The notes beneath the pieces are model-generated. The model saw nothing but the letters and a program-made list of their open reading frames with translations. It had not been told where the DNA came from and made no database searches. DNA of 11,372 nucleotides from Lutispora sp041687175 (lineage in GTDB: Bacteria; Bacillota; Clostridia; Lutisporales; Lutisporaceae), in the NCBI RefSeq assembly GCF_041687175.1, contig NZ_JAWLCK010000090.1, positions 1 through 11,372 of the forward strand, read 5' to 3'. Positions 1 through 6,202 of this stretch are shown piece by piece; positions within the stretch are counted from its first letter, which is position 1; each line of letters starts with the position of its first letter. Position numbers and translations under genes: made by a program.

Positions 1-5
1 CTTTA

Positions 6-50
6 GCACCACGCACCATGTGTCACGCGCCCCGCGCCGTGAACCGAACC
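6..50. repeat. Degenerate GC-rich heptamer tandem repeat
   Basis: This patch divides into six consecutive 7-base units beginning GCACCAC, GCACCAT, GTGTCAC, GCGCCCC, GCGCCGT and GAACCGA. Every unit starts with G and has C at position 5, giving a rough consensus GCRCCRY. It is far more GC-rich than the surrounding sequence and ends abruptly at an A-rich stretch. It resembles the short tandemly repeated repetitive (STRR) sequences known from other bacteria. It lies upstream of upp and its beginning may be cut by the window edge. No function is assigned. Confidence 0.5.
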
Positions 51-126
51 AAAAAATAGCAAAAATACGCATCATATAACAGGACTAAAAAGGAATACCT
101 AAAAGCAAAACAAAAGGAGGAGAAAA

Positions 127-768
127 ATGAAAAAATACGGTAGTAATGTACACATAATAGACCATCCCATGATACAGCATAAGCTGACAATCTTGAGAGA
201 CAAGAATACAGGTGTCAAGGAATTCAGAGAGGTTGTAGGAGAATTAGCATTATTCATGGGTTATGAAGTTACCAGAAATCTTCCACTTGAGGATATAGAA
301 ATTGAAACTCCTATATGCAAAACTACGTCAAAAGTTATATCGGGCAAAAAACTTGGAATTGTTCCCATACTTAGAGCAGGATTAGGAATGGTTGATGGTC
401 TCTTGAGCTTGGTACCAACAGCTAAAGTCGGACATATAGGTCTTTATAGAGATCCTGAGACCCTGAAGCCTGTAGAATACTATTGCAAGCTTCCTACCGA
501 CGTAGCAGAAAGAGAGCTTATTGTTCTGGATCCCATGCTGGCTACAGGTGGTTCAGCCATAGCAGCAATAACTTTTCTGAAAGAAAAGGGTGCTCAAAAC
601 ATAAAACTTGTGAATCTCCTGGCAGCGCCGGAAGGTATTGAAGCAGTGGTAGAGGCTCATCCCGACATAGAGATTTATATTGCAGCAGTTGATGAAAAAC
701 TAAATGATCATGGTTACATAGTACCGGGTTTGGGAGATGCCGGAGACAGATTGTTCGGCACAAAATAA
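127..768 (+). CDS. upp: Uracil phosphoribosyltransferase
   Basis: A cytosolic pyrimidine-salvage enzyme that converts uracil plus PRPP to UMP and pyrophosphate. The 213-residue length is close to the usual ~209 of bacterial Upp. The PRPP-binding loop LDPMLATGGSA lies at residues 134-144. The C-terminal uracil-binding segment YIVPGLGDAGDRLFGT is at about 197-212, and the start MKKYGSNVHIIDHPMIQHKL is typical of the family. A strong ribosome-binding site (AAAGGAGG, 113-120) sits six bases before the ATG and fixes the start. The comEB-like gene follows after 21 bases, so the two are probably co-transcribed as pyrimidine nucleotide genes. No promoter upstream was convincing; the window holds only 126 bases before the gene. 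Confidence 0.97.
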   Translation: MKKYGSNVHIIDHPMIQHKLTILRDKNTGVKEFREVVGELALFMGYEVTRNLPLEDIEIETPICKTTSKVISGKKLGIVPILRAGLGMVDGLLSLVPTAKVGHIGLYRDPETLKPVEYYCKLPTDVAERELIVLDPMLATGGSAIAAITFLKEKGAQNIKLVNLLAAPEGIEAVVEAHPDIEIYIAAVDEKLNDHGYIVPGLGDAGDRLFGTK

Positions 769-789
769 TAAATCCTTGAGGAGAGTATT

Positions 790-1248
790 ATGAATAATGA
801 TATGAAAAGGCCTTCTTGGGACCAATATTTTATGGAAGTAGCCGAAGTGGTGAGAAAAAGGTCAACCTGCATGAGAAGGCAGGTGGGAGCTGTTATTGTT
901 AAGGACAACCGTATCTTGTCTACAGGATATAATGGGGCTCCAAAGGGTCTTAAGCACTGCGCAGAGGTAGGCTGTACCAGAGCTAATAACAATGTGCCTT
1001 CAGGTGAAAGGCATGAGCTGTGTCGTGGACTCCATGCAGAGCAAAATGCAATAATCCAGGCTGCTGTGTTCGGTACGGCAATTGATGGAGCAACCATCTA
1101 TACCACATTATCCCCTTGCGTTCTCTGCACAAAAATGATCATAAATTCTGGAATAAAAAGGATAGTATTGAGGGAACAATATAATGACCCTCTAGCAATT
1201 GAAATGTTGGAAGAATCGGGAATTACTGTCGTAAAAATTGATAAATAG
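790..1248 (+). CDS. comEB: Deoxycytidylate (dCMP) deaminase, ComEB type
   Basis: A zinc-dependent deaminase of the cytidine/deoxycytidylate deaminase superfamily, expected to convert dCMP to dUMP and so feed dTMP synthesis. The 152-residue protein shows the catalytic HAE motif at residues 82-84 (zinc ligand H82, proton-shuttle E84) and the PCxxC zinc motif at 109-113 (C110, C113). The N-terminal RPSWDQYFMEVA and the STGYNGAPKG segment (44-53) are typical of dCMP deaminases rather than of guanine or tRNA adenosine deaminases. The extra Cys/His cluster between about 57 and 82 (HC, GC, HELC) is also as in this family. The ribosome-binding site GGAG (780-783) supports the first ATG; an in-frame ATG at codon 5 is less well placed. 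The TAG stop at 1246-1248 lies inside the first unit of an octamer tandem repeat. In Bacillus comEB belongs to a competence operon, but here the context is pyrimidine salvage. Confidence 0.95.
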   Translation: MNNDMKRPSWDQYFMEVAEVVRKRSTCMRRQVGAVIVKDNRILSTGYNGAPKGLKHCAEVGCTRANNNVPSGERHELCRGLHAEQNAIIQAAVFGTAIDGATIYTTLSPCVLCTKMIINSGIKRIVLREQYNDPLAIEMLEESGITVVKIDK

Positions 1249-1306
1249 GCAAATAGGCAAATGGGCTAATAGGCAAATGGGCTAATAGGCAAATGGGCAA
1301 ATAGGT
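1243..1306. repeat. Octamer tandem repeat, eight units, overlapping the comEB stop codon
   Basis: Eight contiguous 8-base units run AAATAGGC, AAATAGGC, AAATGGGC, TAATAGGC, AAATGGGC, TAATAGGC, AAATGGGC and AAATAGG plus T (consensus WAATRGGC). The first unit contains the TAG stop codon of comEB, so the array begins exactly at the gene's 3' end. The unit length is not a multiple of three. There are no spacers, so this is not a CRISPR array. It is a microsatellite/STRR-like element, and copy number could vary between strains. Confidence 0.9.
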
Positions 1307-1310
1307 GATA

Positions 1311-1356
1311 TGTCATTTTGAACGCAGCGATGTAGGGAACGGTTCATAACCGTTCC
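1311..1356. repeat. Composite intergenic repeat with REP-like palindrome (copy 1)
   Basis: The core at 1332-1356 is identical over 25 bases to the palindrome at 9937-9961. The arms GGAACGGTT (1336-1344) and AACCGTTCC (1348-1356) flank a CAT loop. Unlike copy 2, the outer CTAC of the right arm is replaced by GTTGG, so the palindrome is 9 rather than 13 bp per arm. Just upstream, GTCATTTTGAACGCAGCGA (1312-1330) resembles, from memory, the dispersed intergenic motif GTCATTCTGAGCG...AGCGA seen in many bacterial genomes. The element therefore looks like a junction of two dispersed repeats. Confidence 0.65.
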
Positions 1357-1424
1357 GTTGGCTGTTGAGACCAGAAGCAAATTAATTAACAAGAACTACT
1401 AATGAATTTATGAAGTAAAACAGG

Positions 1425-1479
1425 CACTAAAATGAAAAAACAGTGTCCTTCAGTGTTTTTAGTGGTTTCAAAATGAAAC
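1425..1479. repeat. Two abutting inverted repeats (possible stem-loops)
   Basis: The first dyad has arms CACTAAAA (1425-1432) and TTTTAGTG (1457-1464), with a shorter inner pair TGAA (1433-1436) and TTCA (1449-1452). The second begins at the very next base, with arms GTTTCA (1465-1470) and TGAAAC (1474-1479) around an AAA loop. Both are exact within the arms given. Neither is followed by a T-run, so they do not look like intrinsic terminators. They could be a folded RNA, a protein-binding site or a decayed mobile repeat. Confidence 0.5.
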
Positions 1480-1565
1480 AAAAAAGAAAATTTTGTATCA
1501 TGTTATTTTTTAAAAATAGTTAAAAATAATATGGGGAGAACTGATAAAACCTGTATAATACAAGT

Positions 1566-1594
1566 TTGACTTTGATGTTTTTATGATTTAAAAT
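1566..1594 (+). promoter_or_regulatory. Putative sigma-A promoter of the tagO/wecA-like gene
   Basis: TTGACT (1566-1571) and TAAAAT (1589-1594) are separated by exactly 17 bases; each hexamer differs from the sigma-A consensus at one position. The predicted start near 1601 would leave a leader of about 38 bases before the ATG at 1639. Other TATAAT strings at 1554-1559 and 1617-1622 lack a matching -35. Confidence 0.55.
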
Positions 1595-1638
1595 GAAAAT
1601 ATTGGACAGATTAAACTATAATACCCGGGAGTGATAAA

Positions 1639-2697
1639 ATGAAAAACTTAATTATGGCTTTTGCAATCCCAGCTATCTTTGCATGTGCTGTTACTCCTTT
1701 TGTAATACACTGGGCAGAAAAAGTAAAAGCCATAGATGTACCAAAGGATACCAGAAGAGTTCACAAAAAACCCACTCCTTTGCTAGGTGGTTTATCTATT
1801 TATTTTGCTTGCCTTATAGGAATACTTCTATATGTGCCCTTAAATCAAAAGATTATAGGAGTATTGGCAGGTGCAACATTAATTGTAATTTGCGGGTATT
1901 TTGACGACATCAAACCTCTTTCAGCAAAGACAAAATTTGCCGTTCAAATAATTGCAGCTATTATAGCTATGTATTCCGGAGTAAGGATAGATAGGATAAC
2001 CAATCCACTGGACTTCATCATTGAGGGTAATTGGATAGAACTAGGAGTGTTTGCCTATCCAGTGACTTTGTTCTGGATTGTGGGACTTACCAATGCATTC
2101 AATCTTATCGATGGCCTTGATGGATTGGCGGCAGGTTTATCAGCAATATCGTCAGTTACTCTTATGGTAGTAGCTTTGCTTACAGGACCTGAAGAAGCTT
2201 ATATTATAGTTATGACAGCAATACTTGCAGGATCTATATTAGGGTTCTTGCCTTATAACTTCAATCCTGCCAAGATATTTATGGGTGATACAGGAGCCAT
2301 GTTTTTAGGCTATATGCTTTCTGTAATATCCGTACTGGGTGTTTTGAAGAGTGCCACAGCTCTATCTATGCTGGTTCCTATTTTTGCAATGGGATTGCCT
2401 ATATTCGATACACTGTTTGCAATGATAAGGAGATTTGCCAGCGGAAGGTCTATGGTGGAGGCGGATAAAGGGCATTTGCACCATAGGTTATTGGCAAAAG
2501 GATATAGTCAGAAAAAAGCTGTACTAACTCTTTATTCTATAAGTGCAGTTTTGGGAGCAGGCGCTGTAGCTTTGGTGGAGACAAAGCTTAAAACTGCATA
2601 TATACTTGTATTTGTGGTTTTTCTCTTAGCCTCTATGGGGGTAAAATATTTAGGACTATTAGATGCAGGAGACACTAACAACAAACTTGATGTTTAA
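1639..2697 (+). CDS. tagO: Polyprenyl-phosphate GlcNAc-1-phosphate transferase (TagO/WecA family)
   Basis: An integral membrane enzyme of the MraY/WecA family that transfers GlcNAc-1-phosphate from UDP-GlcNAc to undecaprenyl phosphate, the first step of teichoic acid or other cell-surface glycopolymer synthesis. The 352-residue protein has about ten hydrophobic segments. Family motifs are in order: the Asp pair in GYFDDIKPLS (D89-D90), NAFNLIDGLDGLAAG (152-166), FMGDTGAMFLGY (214-225) and the cytoplasmic HLHHRL histidine motif (279-284). The LIDGLDGLAAG and HLHH features point to the WecA/TagO branch rather than MraY. The ATG is supported by GGGAG (1627-1631). The next gene makes ManNAc from the same sugar nucleotide, which fits surface polymer synthesis. 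A terminator follows the stop codon. The symbol is given by family; the polymer made cannot be told from sequence. Confidence 0.92.
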   Translation: MKNLIMAFAIPAIFACAVTPFVIHWAEKVKAIDVPKDTRRVHKKPTPLLGGLSIYFACLIGILLYVPLNQKIIGVLAGATLIVICGYFDDIKPLSAKTKFAVQIIAAIIAMYSGVRIDRITNPLDFIIEGNWIELGVFAYPVTLFWIVGLTNAFNLIDGLDGLAAGLSAISSVTLMVVALLTGPEEAYIIVMTAILAGSILGFLPYNFNPAKIFMGDTGAMFLGYMLSVISVLGVLKSATALSMLVPIFAMGLPIFDTLFAMIRRFASGRSMVEADKGHLHHRLLAKGYSQKKAVLTLYSISAVLGAGAVALVETKLKTAYILVFVVFLLASMGVKYLGLLDAGDTNNKLDV

Positions 2698-2712
2698 CGA
2701 AAAAGCAAAAAC

Positions 2713-2743
2713 AGCACGGCCTAAATTTGGCTGTGCTTTTTTT
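2713..2743 (+). terminator. Intrinsic terminator abutting the wecB ribosome-binding site
   Basis: Nine-pair stem AGCACGGCC (2713-2721) with GGCTGTGCT (2729-2737), including one G-U pair and a 7-base loop, followed by a run of seven T (2737-2743). The next base begins the AGGAGGT ribosome-binding site of wecB. No promoter can fit between the terminator and the gene, so wecB transcription would depend on read-through of this element. Confidence 0.85.
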
Positions 2744-2754
2744 AGGAGGTTGCT

Positions 2755-3903
2755 ATGATAAAAATTCTCTCAGTATTTGGTACCCGGCCGGAAGCCATTA
2801 AGATGGCTCCCTTAGTTAATTTTCTTCAGAAAAGCGATGATTTTCAATCTGTGGTATGTGTTACTGCACAACACAGGGAAATGTTGGACCAGGTTTTGGA
2901 TATTTTTCAGATCAAGCCGGATTATGATCTGGATATAATGAAAGACAGACAAAGCCTGACAGATATAATGGTAAATGCACTTATGGGTTTGGAGGGTGTA
3001 ATAAAGGAAGTAAAGCCTGATATGGTACTGGTTCATGGAGATACATCCACCACTTTTTGCGGTGCTTTGGCGTCATATTACAACAGAGTCCAGCTAGGTC
3101 ACGTGGAAGCAGGGCTCAGAACTTTCAATAAGTATTACCCCTATCCGGAGGAAATGAACAGGAAGCTTACAGGGGTATTGGCGGATATACATTTTTCTCC
3201 CACCAATAATTCAAAAAACAATTTATTGGCAGAAGGGGTTTCTCAGGATAACATATACATAACTGGCAATACCGTCATAGATGCCTTGAAGACTACAGTG
3301 AGAAAGGATTATGTATTCAATAGTCCAATTCTCAGGGCTCTTGATTTTAGCAAGAAAGTGATACTTGTTACAGCACATAGAAGGGAGAACCTGGGACAAC
3401 CTTTGAAGAACATTTGCAATGCACTAAAGGCTATTGTGGAAAACTATAAGGATACAGAGATAGTGTATCCTGTTCATATGAACCCTGCGGTAAGGGATAT
3501 AGTTTTTTCAATACTAGGAGGGCATGAAAGGATTCACCTGATAGATCCTGTAGACGTGCTGGAGATGCATAATTTGATGGACAGATGCCATCTTGTTCTC
3601 ACTGATTCAGGAGGTCTTCAGGAAGAAGCGCCATCCCTTGGCAAGCCGGTTTTGGTCTTGAGAGGTGAGACAGAAAGGCCAGAAGCTATTAAGTTTGGAA
3701 CTTTAAAACTAGCAGGAACGGATAAGGATAATATTTATGCTATGACTTCTTTGCTCTTGGAAGATAGAAATGAATATGACAAAATGGCCAATGCAGTAAA
3801 TCCCTATGGGGACGGATTTGCTTCAGAGAGAATAGGAGAAAGCATTCTATACCATTTAGGTAAAATAAAGGAAAGGCCGGAGGATTTTATCCCTAAACAG
3901 TAG
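2755..3903 (+). CDS. wecB: UDP-N-acetylglucosamine 2-epimerase (non-hydrolysing)
   Basis: A cytosolic GT-B-fold enzyme interconverting UDP-GlcNAc and UDP-ManNAc, supplying ManNAc for teichoic acid linkage units or other surface glycans (MnaA/WecB). At 382 residues it has the usual length. It shows the N-terminal FGTRPEAIKMAPL (8-20), HGDTSTTF (94-101, acidic D96), VEAGLRT (117-123, E118), the YPEE segment (130-133), TAHRRENLG (206-214, H208) and the UDP-binding stretch TDSGGLQEEAPSLGKPVL (283-300) followed by RGETERPEA. The conserved D, E and H positions of the bacterial epimerase active site are therefore all present. The ribosome-binding site AGGAGGT (2744-2750) abuts the preceding terminator. 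Its partner upstream is a TagO/WecA-type transferase. No terminator was seen directly downstream. Confidence 0.96.
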   Translation: MIKILSVFGTRPEAIKMAPLVNFLQKSDDFQSVVCVTAQHREMLDQVLDIFQIKPDYDLDIMKDRQSLTDIMVNALMGLEGVIKEVKPDMVLVHGDTSTTFCGALASYYNRVQLGHVEAGLRTFNKYYPYPEEMNRKLTGVLADIHFSPTNNSKNNLLAEGVSQDNIYITGNTVIDALKTTVRKDYVFNSPILRALDFSKKVILVTAHRRENLGQPLKNICNALKAIVENYKDTEIVYPVHMNPAVRDIVFSILGGHERIHLIDPVDVLEMHNLMDRCHLVLTDSGGLQEEAPSLGKPVLVLRGETERPEAIKFGTLKLAGTDKDNIYAMTSLLLEDRNEYDKMANAVNPYGDGFASERIGESILYHLGKIKERPEDFIPKQ

Positions 3904-3972
3904 CAAACAAAATCTACATGTATTATAATATATCTGGACAAATTAAATAATCTTTATGGTGGAGGTGGACTT

Positions 3973-4626
3973 GTGAATAAAATAAAAAGCATTGAACAAG
4001 TGTTAGAGCATATTCATGATGGCATGACCATTTCCGTAGGAGGCTTTTTGGCTTGTGGAACTCCTGAGACCTTAGTCGATGCAATAATTGAAAAGGGAGT
4101 AAAAGATATTACTCTGATATGCAATGATACAGGTTTTCCTGATAAGGGAGTCGGGAAATGGGTAGTCAAAGGCATGGTGAAAAAGGTAATAGCATCCCAT
4201 GTAGGCACAAATCCAGAGACAGGCAGACTCATGAATACCGGCGAGATGGAAGTTGAGCTTGTACCCCAAGGTACTTTGGCTGAGAGAATTCGAGCAGCCG
4301 GTGCCGGCTTAGGCGGAGTACTGACACCAACAGGCATAGGTACTGTAATTGAGGAAGGCAAGCAAAAGATCAATGTTGAAGGCAAGGATTATCTCCTGGA
4401 GCTTCCTCTGAAGGCTGATATAGCCCTTGTTAAGGGAAGCAAGGTTGATAAGAAAGGCAATGTGTATTATAAAAAGTCTACTAAGAATTTCAACCCATTG
4501 ATTGCTACCGCTGCTGATTTAGTAATAGTTGAAGCAGAGGAAATGGTAGAAGTGGGCGAGATAGACCCCAGTGATGTAATGACCCCGTCTATATTTGTCG
4601 ATATGATAGTAGAGGGGAGGAAATAA
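3973..4626 (+). CDS. atoD: CoA-transferase subunit A (AtoD/ScoA/CtfA family)
   Basis: Alpha subunit of a family I heterodimeric 3-oxoacid/butyrate-acetoacetate type CoA-transferase, which moves CoA between an acyl-CoA and a free acid. The family signature is at residues 16-31: DG, hydrophobic residues, GGF (23-25) and CGTP (28-31). The 217-residue length matches AtoD and CtfA (about 218-220). The start is GTG, favoured by GGAGG (3961-3965) seven bases upstream. The beta subunit gene begins one base after the stop, with its ribosome-binding site inside this gene's 3' end, so translation is probably coupled. The acid substrate (acetate, butyrate, acetoacetate) cannot be decided from the sequence, and no fermentation pathway genes adjoin. 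The pair lies where the ATP synthase operon is found in related gene orders. Confidence 0.92.
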   Translation: MNKIKSIEQVLEHIHDGMTISVGGFLACGTPETLVDAIIEKGVKDITLICNDTGFPDKGVGKWVVKGMVKKVIASHVGTNPETGRLMNTGEMEVELVPQGTLAERIRAAGAGLGGVLTPTGIGTVIEEGKQKINVEGKDYLLELPLKADIALVKGSKVDKKGNVYYKKSTKNFNPLIATAADLVIVEAEEMVEVGEIDPSDVMTPSIFVDMIVEGRK

Positions 4627-4627
4627 A

Positions 4628-5293
4628 ATGATTGAAGATAAAAACAGAAAAAGAGAAATAATAGTTAAAAGAGTAGCAAAGGAATTAAAGGACGGAGATT
4701 TGGTTAATCTTGGCATAGGAATGCCTACCCTCGTTGCTAATTATATACCTGAGGGAATAGATATTATGCTTCAATCAGAAAATGGATTCGTAGGATTGGG
4801 ACCTGCTCCTGATGAAGCAAATATTGACCCAGACATAGTAAACGCAGGCGCTCAACCTGCTACTGTAGTACCTGGTGCTGCATTCTTTGACAGCGCGACT
4901 TCTTTTGGAATAATCAGAGGAGGTCACTTGGATGTAACAGTTCTTGGAGCACTTCAGGTAGATCAGGAAGGCAATTTGGCAAACTGGATGATACCTGGCA
5001 AGATGGTTCCAGGCATGGGCGGAGCTATGGATTTGGTAGTAGGAGCCAAAAGAGTTATAATTGCCATGGAACACACTGCAAAGGGAAATCCAAAGATTTT
5101 GAAGAAATGCACTCTACCCCTTACAGCAGCAGGACAGGTTGATTTGATAGTAACTGAAATGGGAGTTATAGAGAAGACAGATAAGGGCTTAGTGCTTACA
5201 GAAATAGCTCCAGAGACAACTGTTGAGGAAGTTCTGGCAGCAACAGAAGCAGACCTGATTATCTCAGAAAATTTGAAAGAGATGGATATATAA
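4628..5293 (+). CDS. atoA: CoA-transferase subunit B (AtoA/ScoB/CtfB family)
   Basis: Beta, catalytic subunit of the heterodimeric CoA-transferase. The catalytic glutamate is E51 in the SENG motif (50-53), which forms the glutamyl-CoA thioester in this family. Other conserved stretches are LGIGMPTLVANY (28-39), GGHLDVTVLGALQVD (98-112) and MVPGMGGAMDLVVGAK (127-142). The length of 221 residues is the family norm. The ribosome-binding site GGGGAGG (4614-4620) lies within the end of subunit A. A compact terminator starts at the base after the stop codon, closing a two-gene operon. Confidence 0.93.
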   Translation: MIEDKNRKREIIVKRVAKELKDGDLVNLGIGMPTLVANYIPEGIDIMLQSENGFVGLGPAPDEANIDPDIVNAGAQPATVVPGAAFFDSATSFGIIRGGHLDVTVLGALQVDQEGNLANWMIPGKMVPGMGGAMDLVVGAKRVIIAMEHTAKGNPKILKKCTLPLTAAGQVDLIVTEMGVIEKTDKGLVLTEIAPETTVEEVLAATEADLIISENLKEMDI

Positions 5294-5316
5294 AAGCAGC
5301 GCAAGCTGCTTTTTTT
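5294..5316 (+). terminator. Intrinsic terminator of the CoA-transferase operon
   Basis: Seven-pair perfect stem AAGCAGC (5294-5300) and GCTGCTT (5305-5311) closed by a GCAA tetraloop, with T at every position from 5310 to 5316. It begins on the base directly after the TAA of subunit B. Confidence 0.93.
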
Positions 5317-5353
5317 GCAACTAGAGACCGACTCTAAAGGAAAACCTTAAACC

Positions 5354-5374
5354 TGAGTTCTGAGCTCTGAGTTC
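5354..5374. repeat. Heptamer tandem repeat, three units
   Basis: Three contiguous units TGAGTTC, TGAGCTC and TGAGTTC followed by one further T. It lies between the CoA-transferase terminator and ywmB. The 7-base period is shared with the patch at 6-50, but the sequence is unrelated. Confidence 0.6.
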
Positions 5375-5386
5375 TAATACGTATAT

Positions 5387-5425
5387 CACCCCAAATAATA
5401 GGCAATAATCCCATTATAGGGGTGG
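5387..5425 (+). promoter_or_regulatory. Possible hairpin masking the ywmB ribosome-binding site
   Basis: CACCCC (5387-5392) is the exact complement of GGGGTG (5419-5424), which is the core of the ywmB Shine-Dalgarno site. Inside, TAAT (5396-5399) can pair with ATTA (5413-5416), and GG (5401-5402) with CC (5410-5411). The fold would block ribosome access. It is a by-eye prediction only. Confidence 0.3.
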
Positions 5426-5431
5426 AATAAT

Positions 5432-6184
5432 ATGAGAAAAAGAAAAATAATCATTGCTTTAAGTGTTGTTTTGATACTTGTATCGGGTTTCATATGCAAG
5501 GATATAGCAGGAAGCATAAATAACGAAGATGCTATACTAACTTTTCTTGAAGAATCGGATGCTGTGATTGAAGAAAGCATGCTGACAGGTTGGAATATTA
5601 TAAATGAGAAATTTATGGATCAGCAGGAGATAAGCTTGAAGTTTGATGAGATAATAAGTGTATTTGGCTTTAACGAAGAAAATATCATAAAAGAATTTGA
5701 AACACATGAAGATATGAACAAAGGAATACTAAGTATAAAGGAAGATGGATCCAAATACACTATAACCATTGAATCTTTCAGAAACAAAGATCAAGGGGAA
5801 AAAACCTATCTCTCCTTAATAGTAGTTTTTAATGGTTTTTACAAAAACTTGTTTGAACATAGAAATTACATGGAAGAATTTTATGCAAAGGTGGACCTGC
5901 CTATAGAACTTGATATAGTTGTCATTGGAAATTTTGCAGGAAAAGTAACAAAGGAATTAGCTGAGTCCACCATAAATAAGCTTCTCAACACCATTGACGC
6001 TAATGAAGTTGAGAGCATAAAAAATCAAGAACTTATTAGCATATCTGCATATAGTCGTAAAATAGATGATTTCATCACATCCAATGGAAATAAGATTAAT
6101 GTTCAGATTGGGATGCGCTATAGTCAATATTATGATAAGACTTATATCTGGATCGGATCGCCTATAATACCTTTTGAATATTAG
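5432..6184 (+). CDS. ywmB: YwmB-family protein
   Basis: A 250-residue protein with an N-terminal hydrophobic segment (about 6-22) after a basic MRKRK, so probably exported or membrane-anchored. The rest is soluble and mixed alpha/beta. A TGW (52-54) early in the mature part and the C-terminal YIWIGSPIIPFEY (238-250) recall the ends of YwmB homologues (TATA-box-binding-like fold, DUF1779). Position supports this: in Bacillus ywmB precedes murAA and spoIID, and here spoIID is the next plus-strand gene. The biological role of YwmB is not established. The start is supported by GGGGTGG (5419-5425). There is no visible terminator; the gene ends 18 bases from the stop of a convergent spo0E-like gene. 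The family call rests on remembered sequence features plus synteny. Confidence 0.78.
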   Translation: MRKRKIIIALSVVLILVSGFICKDIAGSINNEDAILTFLEESDAVIEESMLTGWNIINEKFMDQQEISLKFDEIISVFGFNEENIIKEFETHEDMNKGILSIKEDGSKYTITIESFRNKDQGEKTYLSLIVVFNGFYKNLFEHRNYMEEFYAKVDLPIELDIVVIGNFAGKVTKELAESTINKLLNTIDANEVESIKNQELISISAYSRKIDDFITSNGNKINVQIGMRYSQYYDKTYIWIGSPIIPFEY

Positions 6185-6202
6185 TGAGTGAAAATGTCAT
6201 TA

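Larger units (their letters stand above)
1249..1638. other. 390-bp gene-free stretch between comEB and the tagO/wecA-like gene
   Basis: No convincing coding region is visible on either strand. From left to right it holds the octamer repeat, the composite REP-like repeat, two abutting dyad symmetries (1425-1479), an AT-rich segment with poly-A/T runs (about 1480-1530) and a sigma-A-type promoter just ahead of the next gene. Confidence 0.7.

Noticed and set aside
714..1097. 127-codon minus-strand open frame over upp and comEB
   Set aside because: Antisense shadow of the dCMP deaminase gene with no family motif and no good ribosome-binding site.
1243..1306. CRISPR-like repetition
   Set aside because: Units are 8 bases, contiguous and without unique spacers; no cas genes lie nearby.
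1617..1622. TATAAT as the -10 of the tagO-like gene
   Set aside because: No matching -35 at 16-18 bases, and the start would fall within the ribosome-binding site.
4963..5304. 113-codon minus-strand open frame inside the CoA-transferase B gene
   Set aside because: Shadow of a strongly conserved coding region; low-complexity Ser/Thr/Ile composition.
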